Shown here one piece after another: positions 26,266 to 34,497 of a DNA stretch of 54,986 nucleotides. Source of the DNA: Ruminococcus sp. (lineage in GTDB: Bacteria; Bacillota; Clostridia; Oscillospirales; Ruminococcaceae); NCBI RefSeq assembly GCF_016287535.1, contig NZ_JAEFAJ010000018.1:1-54986 (forward strand), written 5' to 3'. Position 1 is the first letter of the stretch; every line of letters begins with the position of its first letter. The translations under genes were made by a program, and so were the position numbers. The notes under the pieces were generated by a model. That model did no database searches. It was not told the DNA's origin and worked only from the letters and a program-made list of their open reading frames with translations.

Positions 26266-26922
26266 TCATGTATCAAGGGATATCCTGTTCCAGTCGTCGG
26301 TATCGGAGATCAGCCATTCGAGACCGCGCCTGCGCTCGGATACAGCGTCTGTATTCAGACCGCCTATGGGGAATTTTTTATCTATCTGTTCATGCTGAAC
26401 CACTGCCCAGTGATAGCGGTAGTAGAGATCCAGCATATCCATTATCTCTTCAGCGCTCCTGAGACTGCATTTTCCCCTGAATTCCTCATAGCTTCCGCTC
26501 TGCGAGACAAAGCGGACAGCCTGAGGACAGTCGCAGATATCCTCCGCGTCGGTTATATCTTCAACAAGTCCGAGAGCCCATACGAGAGTCCAGTATGATT
26601 CGTACTCCCATACCACGTCGATAATGTCCTGCTGAACGTAAGAGCCGTCAGTGAGGCGTCTTTCCTTGGCATTGAGGCAGTCTTTCACTCCGAAGTAGTC
26701 CATTAGACCGACAAAATAGTTTACTTCCTCGTCGTTCTGCTCGCTTCTTCCGAAGCCTACCTGCGTGGACAGCAGGGCAGCTATGGCGCGTCGGCATATA
26801 TCGTCTGTACTTCTCAGCTTTATCTGTGAAGCAGGCTCGGTGAGCGGGAGGGACGGATTGATACCGATACCCTTGGCAGCGATTATCCTTTCAGAGTTTG
26901 CTTTTCTTTCGGCAGGTGTCAT
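26266..26922 (-). CDS. DUF4272-like protein
   Basis: The 218-residue soluble protein resembles the DUF4272 family: an N-terminal RKANSERIIAAKGIGINPSLP, a helical middle with RRAIAALLSTQVGF, and a C-terminal segment with WALGLVEDI and HWAVVQHEQIDKKFPIGGLNTDAVSERRRGLEWL split over residues ~170-205. Function is unknown. It lies between purE and purC on the same strand, with RBS AGGAGGT before the ATG. It is probably co-transcribed, but no role in purine synthesis is known to me. Confidence 0.82.
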   Translation of the reverse strand: MTPAERKANSERIIAAKGIGINPSLPLTEPASQIKLRSTDDICRRAIAALLSTQVGFGRSEQNDEEVNYFVGLMDYFGVKDCLNAKERRLTDGSYVQQDIIDVVWEYESYWTLVWALGLVEDITDAEDICDCPQAVRFVSQSGSYEEFRGKCSLRSAEEIMDMLDLYYRYHWAVVQHEQIDKKFPIGGLNTDAVSERRRGLEWLISDTDDWNRISLDT

Positions 26923-26961
26923 AATTATACCTCCTATCGCCGGAAATGTCGGAGGCAGTTA

Positions 26962-27462
26962 TCAGAGAGCAGCTATCTGCTCCTGAAGGGCCTTGTCCTT
27001 TGTGATAACGCCCTCAGCCATCGCTTTCTTTTCCGCAGCGAGCTTTGCGGCAAGCTCCTCATCTGCTATGGCGAGCATCTGTACAGCAAGCACTGCGGCG
27101 TTCTTTGCGCCGTCGATACCTACTGTAGCCACCGGTACTCCGGGAGGCATCATAACTGTCGCAAGAAGAGCGTCGATGCCTTCAAGCGCCTTGGACTTCA
27201 TAGGTATTCCGATGACCGGAAGTGTTGTATGTCCCGCAACTACTCCCGCAAGGTGAGCAGCCATGCCTGCGGCGCATATGATAGCGCCGAAGCCGTTTGC
27301 CCTTGCGTTTGAAGCGAATTTGCAGGCTTCTGCCGGAGTCCTGTGTGCGCTCATTACCCTGCACTCGAACTCCACACCGTATTTTTTGAGCTCTGTGAGA
27401 GCTGACTTAACAACAGGGAAGTCACTGTCGCTTCCCATGATAACTGCAACTTTTTTTGACAT
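26962..27462 (-). CDS. purE: 5-(carboxyamino)imidazole ribonucleotide mutase
   Basis: PurE class I converts N5-CAIR to CAIR. The 166-residue protein has [53 protein letters not shown] and [19 protein letters not shown], the typical active-site segments. A class I PurE needs PurK for N5-CAIR; purK is not in the window. RBS AAAGGAG precedes the ATG. It is the first pur gene in the direction of transcription. Confidence 0.98.
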   Translation of the reverse strand: MSKKVAVIMGSDSDFPVVKSALTELKKYGVEFECRVMSAHRTPAEACKFASNARANGFGAIICAAGMAAHLAGVVAGHTTLPVIGIPMKSKALEGIDALLATVMMPPGVPVATVGIDGAKNAAVLAVQMLAIADEELAAKLAAEKKAMAEGVITKDKALQEQIAAL

Positions 27463-27558
27463 GATGTTTTCTCCTTTGTCTTTTTGTTGAGTGCGGGACA
27501 GCTATCCCGCTTTTACTGCCGGAAACGCTGCGTGGGTCTGTGACGCATACAGCCCGTA

Positions 27559-28617
27559 TCACGCTTCGTCCTCCTGTTCATCTTCGTCCTTGTTTTCTTC
27601 TTCGGGCTCCGGATAGTCCGGCTTGTCATTTATGAAGCTTCCGGATATGAGATGAAAATCCAGTGATGAAGTACCGGCAAACACGAGCTTTGCTTCATAA
27701 TCGTCGTGCAGCTGCTTTGAAGTGCCGTCTTCGGTATACTTTACGTCCGTACCGGCGCTGAAGCTCATGACGACGTGCAGTCTGTCATCATTGGACGGAA
27801 TTATCTTGGTATTTATGTTAGATATGCTTTTCAGAGTGAGGGACAATCCTTCCTCATTGGGGAAAAGCGGCTTTATCTGCATGGACTGTACCAGACCTGT
27901 GGAAGAGCTGTCCTTGTTATAGGCAAATTCAAGGTATTTTCTGAAATCGCGCGATATTGCCTCAAGGATCTGTGGATCCAGCTTCAGGAGCATATTGCGC
28001 TTGTTTATTTCTATCTGATACGGCAGATTTGACATTATGACGTCGTTCAGCGAAGCCTTGATGAATATGAGGGATTTTTCCGTCACGGAGTAGGTATAGG
28101 TTTCATTGTCCGAACCTACGATAAGCAGGCTGCCGTCCGACTTGCATTTCTTCCACGGCTCCCTGAAGCACGGGTTGAAATCCTGATTGTACACAGCGAA
28201 GCTGTCATCGGCTGTCTTTGCGAAGTAAAGAAGCCTTGCGGGAAAGCGTTCCGGTTCTATGGAAGAAAAGACGAAGGGAACGGTCACATTTCCTTCATAG
28301 TCTATGCAGCCGTACTGCAGCTTTCCGTTGATGCGCTTGGCGGCTATGCAGATATTGCTCTGTGTAAAGCGTATATCCTGCCATTCCGGATTTACGATGA
28401 CTCTGTTGGAGCTGTCGATTATGCCGAAGAGACCGTCGCCGCCCTTGAATACGCGGTTGCCGTTGTGGTCGGTATCTATTATCCTCTCCACGGCGGGCTG
28501 TTCGCTGCTGCTGGCGGAATTCTTTTCTGAATTTGAAAAGAAGCGCGTTATTGCGGCGGCGAGTACGATAATGACAATGAACAGAACGGAAACCACAAGA
28601 CGCATACGTTTATTCAT
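27559..28617 (-). CDS. Membrane-anchored WG-repeat protein
   Basis: The 352-residue protein has an N-terminal signal anchor (RLVVSVLFIVIIVLAAAITRFF). It then has two WG-type beta repeats: GLFGIIDSSNRVIVNPEWQD and LQYGCIDYEGNVTVPFVFSS. A further ~200-residue domain without a recognised family follows, and an Asp/Glu-rich tail (EPEEENKDEDEQEDEA). WG repeats are usually binding modules outside the membrane. It begins 21 bases after the glycosyltransferase gene, with RBS AAGGAGGTG, so both belong to one transcript. Confidence 0.78.
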   Translation of the reverse strand: MNKRMRLVVSVLFIVIIVLAAAITRFFSNSEKNSASSSEQPAVERIIDTDHNGNRVFKGGDGLFGIIDSSNRVIVNPEWQDIRFTQSNICIAAKRINGKLQYGCIDYEGNVTVPFVFSSIEPERFPARLLYFAKTADDSFAVYNQDFNPCFREPWKKCKSDGSLLIVGSDNETYTYSVTEKSLIFIKASLNDVIMSNLPYQIEINKRNMLLKLDPQILEAISRDFRKYLEFAYNKDSSSTGLVQSMQIKPLFPNEEGLSLTLKSISNINTKIIPSNDDRLHVVMSFSAGTDVKYTEDGTSKQLHDDYEAKLVFAGTSSLDFHLISGSFINDKPDYPEPEEENKDEDEQEDEA

Positions 28618-28638
28618 GGTTCCCGCACCTCCTTAAAT

Positions 28639-29658
28639 TCATTTCTTCTCATTTTCACCGTTAACCGGCTCCTGAGCTGAGCTGCCCTGTGCCGCAGCCT
28701 TGCGCTGACGGTAGAGGTCTTCTGTCTCTTTGGTTATATATATCGGACGGTTTTTCGTCTCAAGGTATGTCTTGGAAAGATACTGTCCCAGGATACCGAC
28801 GCAGAAGAGCTGGAGTCCGCTGAAAAGGAATATCAGGCAGAGCATTGTGGGGTATCCGTCGGGAGCGTCGAGCCAGCCGAAGGCTGACCTGATTATCGTT
28901 ATCACGATGAGGATAAAAGCTATAAGGCAGGTGATTATTCCCAGCAGTGAAGCTATGGCGAGGGGGGCTGTCGAGAAAGCCATTATTCCTTCAAGAGAAT
29001 ACTTGAAAAGTCCCCAGAACGACCAGGATGAAGTTCCGGCAGGACGCTCGACGTTCTCGTATTCGATATACTTGGTGTTGAAGCCAACCCAGCTGAAGAT
29101 TCCCTTTGAGAAGCGGTTGTACTCTGACATATCAAGTATCGCGTCCACCATCTGCCTTGTCATGAAGCGGAAGTCCTGAGCGCCGTCAACAATCTCGGTC
29201 TGGGAGATCCTGTTCATTATTTTGTAGAACAGCCTTGCGAACCATGAGCGTATTTTTGATTCGCCCTGACGGCTCACGCGGCGGGTGGTGGCGCAGTCAT
29301 ATTCGCCGTTCCTTACATAGCTGTACATCTTCGGCAGAAATGCAGGCGGATGCTGGAGATCTGCGTCCATGACGACCACATAATCGCCCTTTGCGTTTTT
29401 CAGACCTGCGTACATACCGGATTCCTTGCCGAAATTCCTTGAAAATGAAATGTATCTTACCCTCTTGTCCCTGTCTGCGAGACCGCGGAGAAGGTCGAGA
29501 GTAGTATCCTTTGAACCGTCGTTGATGAACAGGTACTCGAACTCAAGCTCAGGGTATTCCTCTGACATCTGAGCTGATATCTTGGTTATCTCCTCATAGA
29601 ACATGGGGAGCACCTCCTGCTCGTTGTAACACGGCACAACTACTGAAACGAGTTTCAC
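28639..29658 (-). CDS. Membrane glycosyltransferase family 2 (GtrB/DPM1-like)
   Basis: The 339-residue protein is a polyprenyl-phosphate glycosyltransferase. It has a GT-A domain with VSVVVPCYNEQEVL, FLFINDGSKDTT-like, FSRNFGKESGMYAGL and the catalytic DADLQHPP motif. Two C-terminal membrane helices follow (about residues 225-250 and 262-285, LLGIITCLIAFILIVITII and MLCLIFLFSGLQLFCVG), then ILGQYLSKTYLETKNRPIY. It likely transfers a sugar to undecaprenyl phosphate for export or decoration of surface polymers. The GTG at 29658 is the start because AAAGGAGG lies 7 bases upstream; there is no RBS at 29712. Confidence 0.9.
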   Translation of the reverse strand: MKLVSVVVPCYNEQEVLPMFYEEITKISAQMSEEYPELEFEYLFINDGSKDTTLDLLRGLADRDKRVRYISFSRNFGKESGMYAGLKNAKGDYVVVMDADLQHPPAFLPKMYSYVRNGEYDCATTRRVSRQGESKIRSWFARLFYKIMNRISQTEIVDGAQDFRFMTRQMVDAILDMSEYNRFSKGIFSWVGFNTKYIEYENVERPAGTSSWSFWGLFKYSLEGIMAFSTAPLAIASLLGIITCLIAFILIVITIIRSAFGWLDAPDGYPTMLCLIFLFSGLQLFCVGILGQYLSKTYLETKNRPIYITKETEDLYRQRKAAAQGSSAQEPVNGENEKK

Positions 29659-29685
29659 GTTTTTTCCTCCTTTGAAAGAAGCTGG

Positions 29686-29711
29686 CGGCAGACGGTTTCC
29701 GCTGTCTGCCA
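29686..29711 (-). other. Leader hairpin before the glycosyltransferase
   Basis: GGCAGAC pairs with GTCTGCC in the short mRNA leader, just after the predicted transcription start. No T-run follows, so it is likely a 5' stabilising stem. Confidence 0.5.
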
Positions 29712-29722
29712 ATACACTATTA

Positions 29723-29751
29723 ATAATACAACAAAATCAGTGATAATGCAA
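29723..29751 (-). promoter_or_regulatory. Promoter of the glycosyltransferase transcript
   Basis: On the minus strand TTGCAT (29746-29751) and TATTAT (29723-29728) are 17 bases apart. No other convincing promoter is seen before purE, so this may drive the start of the long minus-strand run. Confidence 0.7.
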
Positions 29752-29759
29752 TAGTTAAA

Positions 29760-30025
29760 TCCCCGTTTTAATAATTTTTTACACATAAGTAAAATAATGG
29801 CTGTTCAATGAAGCGATTTTGATACATCTGATAGAATAATGTGGAACAGCAAATGAGGGGAAGCAGGCTGAAATCCTGATTTCACGCAATAAACCGTATT
29901 ATTTTTTACCTAATTAACCTTGAACATCGACAGGAAAAATTGACAAAAAAATCAATAACGATTTGTTATTATCACCGAAAATTTTAAAAATGGTATAATT
30001 TTTGCGTTCATTTATTGAGAAAGTG
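29760..30025. other. AT-rich intergenic stretch without a gene
   Basis: No convincing ORF is present on either strand between the divergent transcripts. It holds runs of A and T and extra promoter-like pieces: TTGACA near 29940 and TATAAT near 29995, not well spaced. It probably acts as a divergent regulatory region. Confidence 0.5.
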
Positions 30026-30054
30026 TTGATTTTTTTTGAAATGTCATGTATAAT
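30026..30054 (+). promoter_or_regulatory. Promoter of the scaffold-TPR operon
   Basis: TTGATT (30026-30031) and TATAAT (30049-30054) are separated by 17 bases. The predicted leader to ATG 30214 is about 150 bases. Confidence 0.82.
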
Positions 30055-30084
30055 ATACTTGTATAGATATTCGCATTAAAAGCT

Positions 30085-30117
30085 CTGCGGCACAGTTGAC
30101 TTTATTCTGTGTCTGCA
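30085..30117 (+). terminator. Possible attenuator in the leader
   Basis: GCGGCACAG pairs imperfectly with CTGTGTCTGC and is followed by AACAATTTTTTT. Downstream in the leader are two more stems: CCGCT/AGCGG at 30161-30177 and ACTGCA/TGCAGT at 30180-30195. The layout could allow premature termination, but no known riboswitch class is recognised. Confidence 0.45.
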
Positions 30118-30213
30118 ACAATTTTTTTGGAGTGCGACTGCGAGCTGGTAAATCGGCTGCCCGCTGCCGTAAAGCGGAAACTGCAGTTTTGCAGTGGTGG
30201 GGAGAGAAGAATT

Positions 30214-32790
30214 ATGGATATAACACTGGTAACGTCTTCGTTCGACAAAGTGGTTCACGGAACCGAAAATGAAAAGAAAACAGGCTGTGGTATCAACCTT
30301 ATGAAGCCTGAAAACGTGACTCGCTTTCACAGAACGTCCCTCATGACGGATCTTAAAGAGATCACCTGTGAGAAATGCAAGGCGAGTCTCGCGAAGAAGC
30401 TTATAAAAGCTGACAGAAAGGAAATGTCGCTCCTTCTCAAAGAAGAGAAAAAGCGCGAAAAAATGGGTATGAACGATGTGGGAATAGTTCCCCTCGGAAA
30501 TACCACCGCAAGGATCACAAAAGATCCGAATGCGAAACAGAAAGAGGAAGCTGCAAGGAGAAAGGCTCAGGAGGAGCTGAGAAAGGCTCAGGAAGAGCAG
30601 CGCAGAGCTGCTGAAGAGGAAGCAAACAGGAACGATCTTAATCAGTTCATGTACAATCCTCAGGCGGAAGCTCCCGTGAACAATGCCGGCGGCAACGGTA
30701 TGCCGATGGACGATAACCTTGCACAGTTCGCGATAAACCCGCATGATAACCCTCAGCAGGCTCCTGCAGAGGACGATTTCCTTGCGCAGTTCGCGATACA
30801 GAAGCCCGGCGAAGCGCCTGCTGCACCTATGCACACAGCAGCTGCTCCTCAGGACGATTTCCTCTCACAGTTCGCTATACCTAATCCGCAGAATGCTGCC
30901 GAGCAGCCTGCGCAGTATTACAATCAGCCGCAGAATTATGGTCAGCCACAGAATTACGGTCAGCCTCAGAATATGGGCGGCTACGGCGACATGGGCGGTT
31001 ATGACGATGCGGGCGGCTATGAGGATATGGGCGGCTATGACGACGCATATCAGCAGCCTTCGGCACCTGAGATAACACATTCTGATGAGGACATAATGAA
31101 CCTGTTCTCTATCAATCCGGAACATAAGCCGGAAAACAGCTTCCCGCAGCAGACCTACGAACAGCCTGCCTACTCTCAGCCGGTATATGAGCAGCCCGCT
31201 TATGAGCAGCCGGCATACGGTCAGCCTGTTTATGAAGAGCCTGTTTACGATGAAGCTGTATACGGTGAGCCAAGTATCTACGACGGCAGCCAGACGCTCT
31301 ACGACGCCAACGGCAATCCGATAGAAGGTCCGATAACACCGGTATACGGTTATCAGCCTGTTCCGGAGCAGCCGCTGACACAGGGTACAGAGTGGGATTA
31401 TGTTGCCGATCAGTTCTTCGGCTTCGAGAACGGCGCTCCCGGAAATATCGCAGATCCCACCGAGTATCAGCAGCCTGACGCAATGGCTGAGCTCGCTGTA
31501 CCGGACATGAACGCTCCCGATTACGCAAATATGGCAGCAGCAGGCAATCTTACCACCTATGCTGCTGACAATACATCGTTTGCCGGCAATCCTTCAGCGC
31601 CTTTATACGGCGAGATGGCGGCAGGCGTCCTTCAGCAGATGCACGGAGAGGCTCCTCTTGTTGAGGATATCGCCGCTCCTGCAGTCGATGATCTGCCCTC
31701 TGCTGAGAGCCTTGCGGCAGCAGCCCTCGACGGCGCTCCCAAGGTCGATGATATCGTTGCTCCTGAGTCTGTTTCGCTCCCGTCGGCTGAAAGCCTTGCA
31801 GCAGCAGCTCTCGAAGGAGTTCCTACGGTAGAGGATATCACTGCTCCCGAATTTGCTACCCTTCCCGCAGTGGAGGACAATTCTGTTCCTGAGCTTGACG
31901 ATATCCCTGAAGTTCCAGACTTATCAGCACAGGCTCTCGGAAATGTCTCAAAGGCGAGAGATACCGAGCCGGTTGTGTTTGATGATTTATCCGAAGCAAC
32001 ATTTAATGAGCCTGTAAAGGCAGAAGAGGAGTATGATTACTATATGAGCGATTATAATAATAACGCACCCAATGCAGGTGCAGAGACAGATCAGAACCAG
32101 CAGGCTCAGCAGCCTCAGATCGTAAAGGTTCCTCAGTTTGCTGGATATGATGCCAATAACCAGCCTGTATACAAATACGTTCAGATGCGCCTTGCAGGAT
32201 ACGATCAGAACGGCAAGCCCGTATTCATCCCGCTTAACGCACAGCCCAGACAGGCAGCGGCTCCTGCACAGCAGACAGCAGCCCAGGCTCAGAGAGCCGC
32301 ATCAGCTCCTGCACAGCAGCAGGCTCCCGTAAAGTCTACGGTTCCGAGAAAGCCTGTACAGACAACAGGTACTCCTACTGCGAATATTTCCAAGATCGCA
32401 GTAAATCCTCACAGCAAGTCCACTTCCCAGGCGTTTATCAACGCTATCGCAAGCTCAAGAGAGTATGCTGACAAGAACCTCATCGAGACACAGGGACTCA
32501 AGGCAAACAGCCCCGTTCTTACTTCTGTTGAGGACGTTCTTTCAACAATGGGCGATGATTCCGCAAAGAGAAGACAGATGGCTGCACAGACTCAGCAGAA
32601 TGTTCCTGTATTCGACGAGTACAAGACTCCTTCAAGAAAGCCTTTCGGCGGCAATACAGCTTCCAGAGCTCCGCAGCAGCAGCAGATGATGGACGCGCGC
32701 TACATGACAAAGGCTGAGCTGAAGAACAAGAAGAAGCAGGACAAGATCGACGCTAAGTTCAGAAAGGAAATGTCCAAGAGAGGCTTCTGA
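30214..32790 (+). CDS. Large repetitive, disordered protein with N-terminal zinc-finger-like domain
   Basis: I do not recognise this 858-residue protein as a whole. The N-terminal ~65 residues have His and Cys in a zinc-knuckle-like spacing (VVHG, then GCGIN at Cys25, then TCEKC at Cys52/Cys55). A charged coiled coil follows (about residues 65-140). Next come five spaced copies of a short motif like LxQFAIxP (around residues 142, 169, 190, 217, 294) and Tyr/Gln/Pro repeats (YEQPAY, about 315-350). Later there are Ala-rich repeats with LPSAESLAAAAL, two FAGYD/LAGYD-type repeats, and a basic C-terminus. No signal peptide or membrane helix is seen, so it is cytoplasmic. The start at 30214 has RBS GGGGAGAG. 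A TPR gene follows 36 bases later. Confidence 0.82.
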   Translation: MDITLVTSSFDKVVHGTENEKKTGCGINLMKPENVTRFHRTSLMTDLKEITCEKCKASLAKKLIKADRKEMSLLLKEEKKREKMGMNDVGIVPLGNTTARITKDPNAKQKEEAARRKAQEELRKAQEEQRRAAEEEANRNDLNQFMYNPQAEAPVNNAGGNGMPMDDNLAQFAINPHDNPQQAPAEDDFLAQFAIQKPGEAPAAPMHTAAAPQDDFLSQFAIPNPQNAAEQPAQYYNQPQNYGQPQNYGQPQNMGGYGDMGGYDDAGGYEDMGGYDDAYQQPSAPEITHSDEDIMNLFSINPEHKPENSFPQQTYEQPAYSQPVYEQPAYEQPAYGQPVYEEPVYDEAVYGEPSIYDGSQTLYDANGNPIEGPITPVYGYQPVPEQPLTQGTEWDYVADQFFGFENGAPGNIADPTEYQQPDAMAELAVPDMNAPDYANMAAAGNLTTYAADNTSFAGNPSAPLYGEMAAGVLQQMHGEAPLVEDIAAPAVDDLPSAESLAAAALDGAPKVDDIVAPESVSLPSAESLAAAALEGVPTVEDITAPEFATLPAVEDNSVPELDDIPEVPDLSAQALGNVSKARDTEPVVFDDLSEATFNEPVKAEEEYDYYMSDYNNNAPNAGAETDQNQQAQQPQIVKVPQFAGYDANNQPVYKYVQMRLAGYDQNGKPVFIPLNAQPRQAAAPAQQTAAQAQRAASAPAQQQAPVKSTVPRKPVQTTGTPTANISKIAVNPHSKSTSQAFINAIASSREYADKNLIETQGLKANSPVLTSVEDVLSTMGDDSAKRRQMAAQTQQNVPVFDEYKTPSRKPFGGNTASRAPQQQQMMDARYMTKAELKNKKKQDKIDAKFRKEMSKRGF

Positions 32791-32826
32791 GTATTTTCGG
32801 GACCCTGTATGGACTGAGGAAAAGCA

Positions 32827-33912
32827 ATGGCAGAAAACAAGATCCTGGAGGAGCTGAGAGCAAAGCTCACAGATTCCGCTGAGGACAATAACAAGTTCCT
32901 CCGTGCCGAGGCAGAGCGCTTCGCAGCGGAGAAGAACCTTGAGGGCGTGGACGCTGCAACGCAGCTCCTTATCGAACTGATGCCTGATGATCAGAAGGCA
33001 GAAATAGAAAGACTTACTCATATTGACGGAATGCGCCTCGATGAGATGCATGACAGGATCATGGAGCTCATCAGGGAAAAGAATATTACCGAGGCAAAGT
33101 CCCTTGCGGAACGCCTTTACAAGAAGATAATCCTTGACTATAAGGACACCGAGACCGCAAAGTTCGTATCGCTGAGGAATCCCTTTGAGGATAATTTCTA
33201 TCAGCTCAGATACAAGACGGATAAGGTCCTCAACCGCACTCCCTTTGATTTCGGTACATTCATTACTACATACGGCTACCTTCTCGTTGAGATGGGTTCA
33301 CCTCTCGACGCTATACCGGTACTGGAGAAGGCTATGGAGTATAATCCGCTGGACTGCGGGCCGCGGTTCGAGCTGGCAGAGGTCTACAAGCTGCTCAAAA
33401 ACAAGAGAATGACTCTCGAAACTACAAGAGAGACTCTTAAAGTGGCTTCATCACCTGTTGCTATCGCAAGATGCTACGCCAATGCTGCTTATGCGCTGAC
33501 TGATATGGGAGAGTATGACGACGCTTTCGTATTCCTTGCAGCAAGTGTGTTCTTTGCCCCGAATCCTGCCATTCCCTTTGAAATGAAAGACCTTGTCCAG
33601 CGAAAAGGCAAGCCGATAAAGCAGCCTAAACGTGAGGACATGATCGAGGTCATGAAGAAGTACAACTTTGAATTCGGTCCTAATCAGGACGTTATCTCGG
33701 TAGCTGCTCAGCTTTCGGCAAATTACCTCATGGAAAAGGATATACCGAACGCCCTGAAGGCACTTAAAATGACTTATAACCTCACCCGCGACGAGAAGGT
33801 AAAGGAGATAATCCTTACATATGAGCCTGACGCTCCTATGGTCGCTCCGGTGCATGAAAATGCGGACGGCGAGCCTGTGATAACTCAGACGGTGAATAAC
33901 GATCAGGAATAA
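32827..33912 (+). CDS. Tetratricopeptide-repeat protein
   Basis: The 361-residue protein has helical pairs of TPR type, clearest in GYLLVEMGSPLDAIPVLEKAMEYNP (split over residues ~147-172) and ANAAYALTDMGEYDDAFVFLAASVFF. The N-terminal third is a charged helical region, and the C-terminus is a short acidic tail. TPR proteins bind peptides, so it may bind the short linear motifs of the large protein encoded just upstream. RBS GAGGAAAA precedes the ATG and a terminator follows the stop by about 7 bases. The two genes thus form a closed operon. Confidence 0.85.
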   Translation: MAENKILEELRAKLTDSAEDNNKFLRAEAERFAAEKNLEGVDAATQLLIELMPDDQKAEIERLTHIDGMRLDEMHDRIMELIREKNITEAKSLAERLYKKIILDYKDTETAKFVSLRNPFEDNFYQLRYKTDKVLNRTPFDFGTFITTYGYLLVEMGSPLDAIPVLEKAMEYNPLDCGPRFELAEVYKLLKNKRMTLETTRETLKVASSPVAIARCYANAAYALTDMGEYDDAFVFLAASVFFAPNPAIPFEMKDLVQRKGKPIKQPKREDMIEVMKKYNFEFGPNQDVISVAAQLSANYLMEKDIPNALKALKMTYNLTRDEKVKEIILTYEPDAPMVAPVHENADGEPVITQTVNNDQE

Positions 33913-33918
33913 AATTAC

Positions 33919-33950
33919 AAAGGCACTTTCGTTTGGAAAGTGCCTTTTTG
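33919..33950 (+). terminator. Terminator of the scaffold-TPR operon
   Basis: AAAGGCACTTTC with loop GTTT and GGAAAGTGCCTTTTT form a perfect stem with a T-run. Confidence 0.95.
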
Positions 33951-34000
33951 TATGCATAGTCCGGAGATTTTTGCGGATAATACCACCGGGAGATGATTTT

Positions 34001-34153
34001 ATGAGCAAAAACAGGAAAAATATACCTGTCCCCGACCCGGAAAAGGAAGAATATGAGTGCCCTGCGGCTTCGTGGGGCAACGAGAGCAGCTCCTGCGAGG
34101 AGGAATACCTCTGCCTTCCTGAAGACGGCGGCGAAGCCAATGATCATATTTGA
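34001..34153 (+). CDS. Small acidic protein, 50 residues
   Basis: A 50-codon ORF begins at ATG 34001, with RBS GGGAGATG about 6 bases upstream, and ends 2 bases before a perfect terminator stem. The peptide is hydrophilic and acidic with three cysteines (YECPAASWGNESSSCEEEY, then LCLPEDGGE). I recognise no family. RBS plus a dedicated terminator argue that it is real. An independent promoter is not obvious; read-through from the preceding operon is possible. Confidence 0.6.
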   Translation: MSKNRKNIPVPDPEKEEYECPAASWGNESSSCEEEYLCLPEDGGEANDHI

Positions 34154-34155
34154 TT

Positions 34156-34190
34156 AAATAAAAGCTCTTCATTACGAAGAGCTTTTATTT
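34156..34190 (+). terminator. Terminator of the small acidic ORF
   Basis: AAATAAAAGCTCTTC and GAAGAGCTTTTATTT are perfectly complementary (15 bp) over an ATTAC loop. T-rich sequence on both sides lets it act on either strand. Confidence 0.9.
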
Positions 34191-34219
34191 AATGTCTGCC
34201 ATGTGAGCATTTCTGAGGA

Positions 34220-34253
34220 ACGGCTTTAAATCCCGACAGGAAGCCGTATTTTT
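34220..34253 (+). terminator. Possible second terminator
   Basis: ACGGCTT and AAGCCGT are separated by 14 bases and followed by ATTTTTC. No gene ends directly before it; it could back up the terminator at 34156 or belong to a short transcript. Confidence 0.45.
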
Positions 34254-34380
34254 CAGTCGAAGAGATTATTTTTAAAGCCTGTTTACGAATGTTCGTTATT
34301 TTTTGCCGGGATAACATTTGGCATTATTGCCAAACAAAATGTGCAAAAATTGACAAAAGTTCCGAAATTTGCGAAAATAC

Positions 34381-34409
34381 TTTATTTATCACTTAAAGCA
34401 TGATATAAT
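34381..34409 (+). promoter_or_regulatory. Promoter of the LacI-type regulator
   Basis: TATAAT (34404-34409) with TTTATT 17 bases upstream (34381-34386). A stray TTGACA at 34350-34355 lies further upstream. Confidence 0.6.
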
Positions 34410-34497
34410 AGTTGAGGTTAATTTAATTCGGTATAAACCGGATTATACAGAAAAACGGCTCCGGGAAAAGTTTCCGGACGCTTAAAATGGGGGCATT

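Noticed and set aside
13842..29658. A guanine or PRPP riboswitch or PurR box controlling the purine cluster.
   Set aside because: No purine riboswitch core or PurBox pair was found before purE or before the glycosyltransferase.
30076..30834. A 252-residue ORF on the minus strand over the scaffold gene start.
   Set aside because: It is antisense to a well-supported gene with promoter and RBS, and its Leu/Ser/Phe-rich product looks like a reverse reading of Lys/Glu-rich codons.
33451..34147. A 229-residue minus-strand ORF over the TPR gene end and the small ORF.
   Set aside because: It runs through two terminators and has no RBS or recognisable product; the plus-strand signals are stronger.
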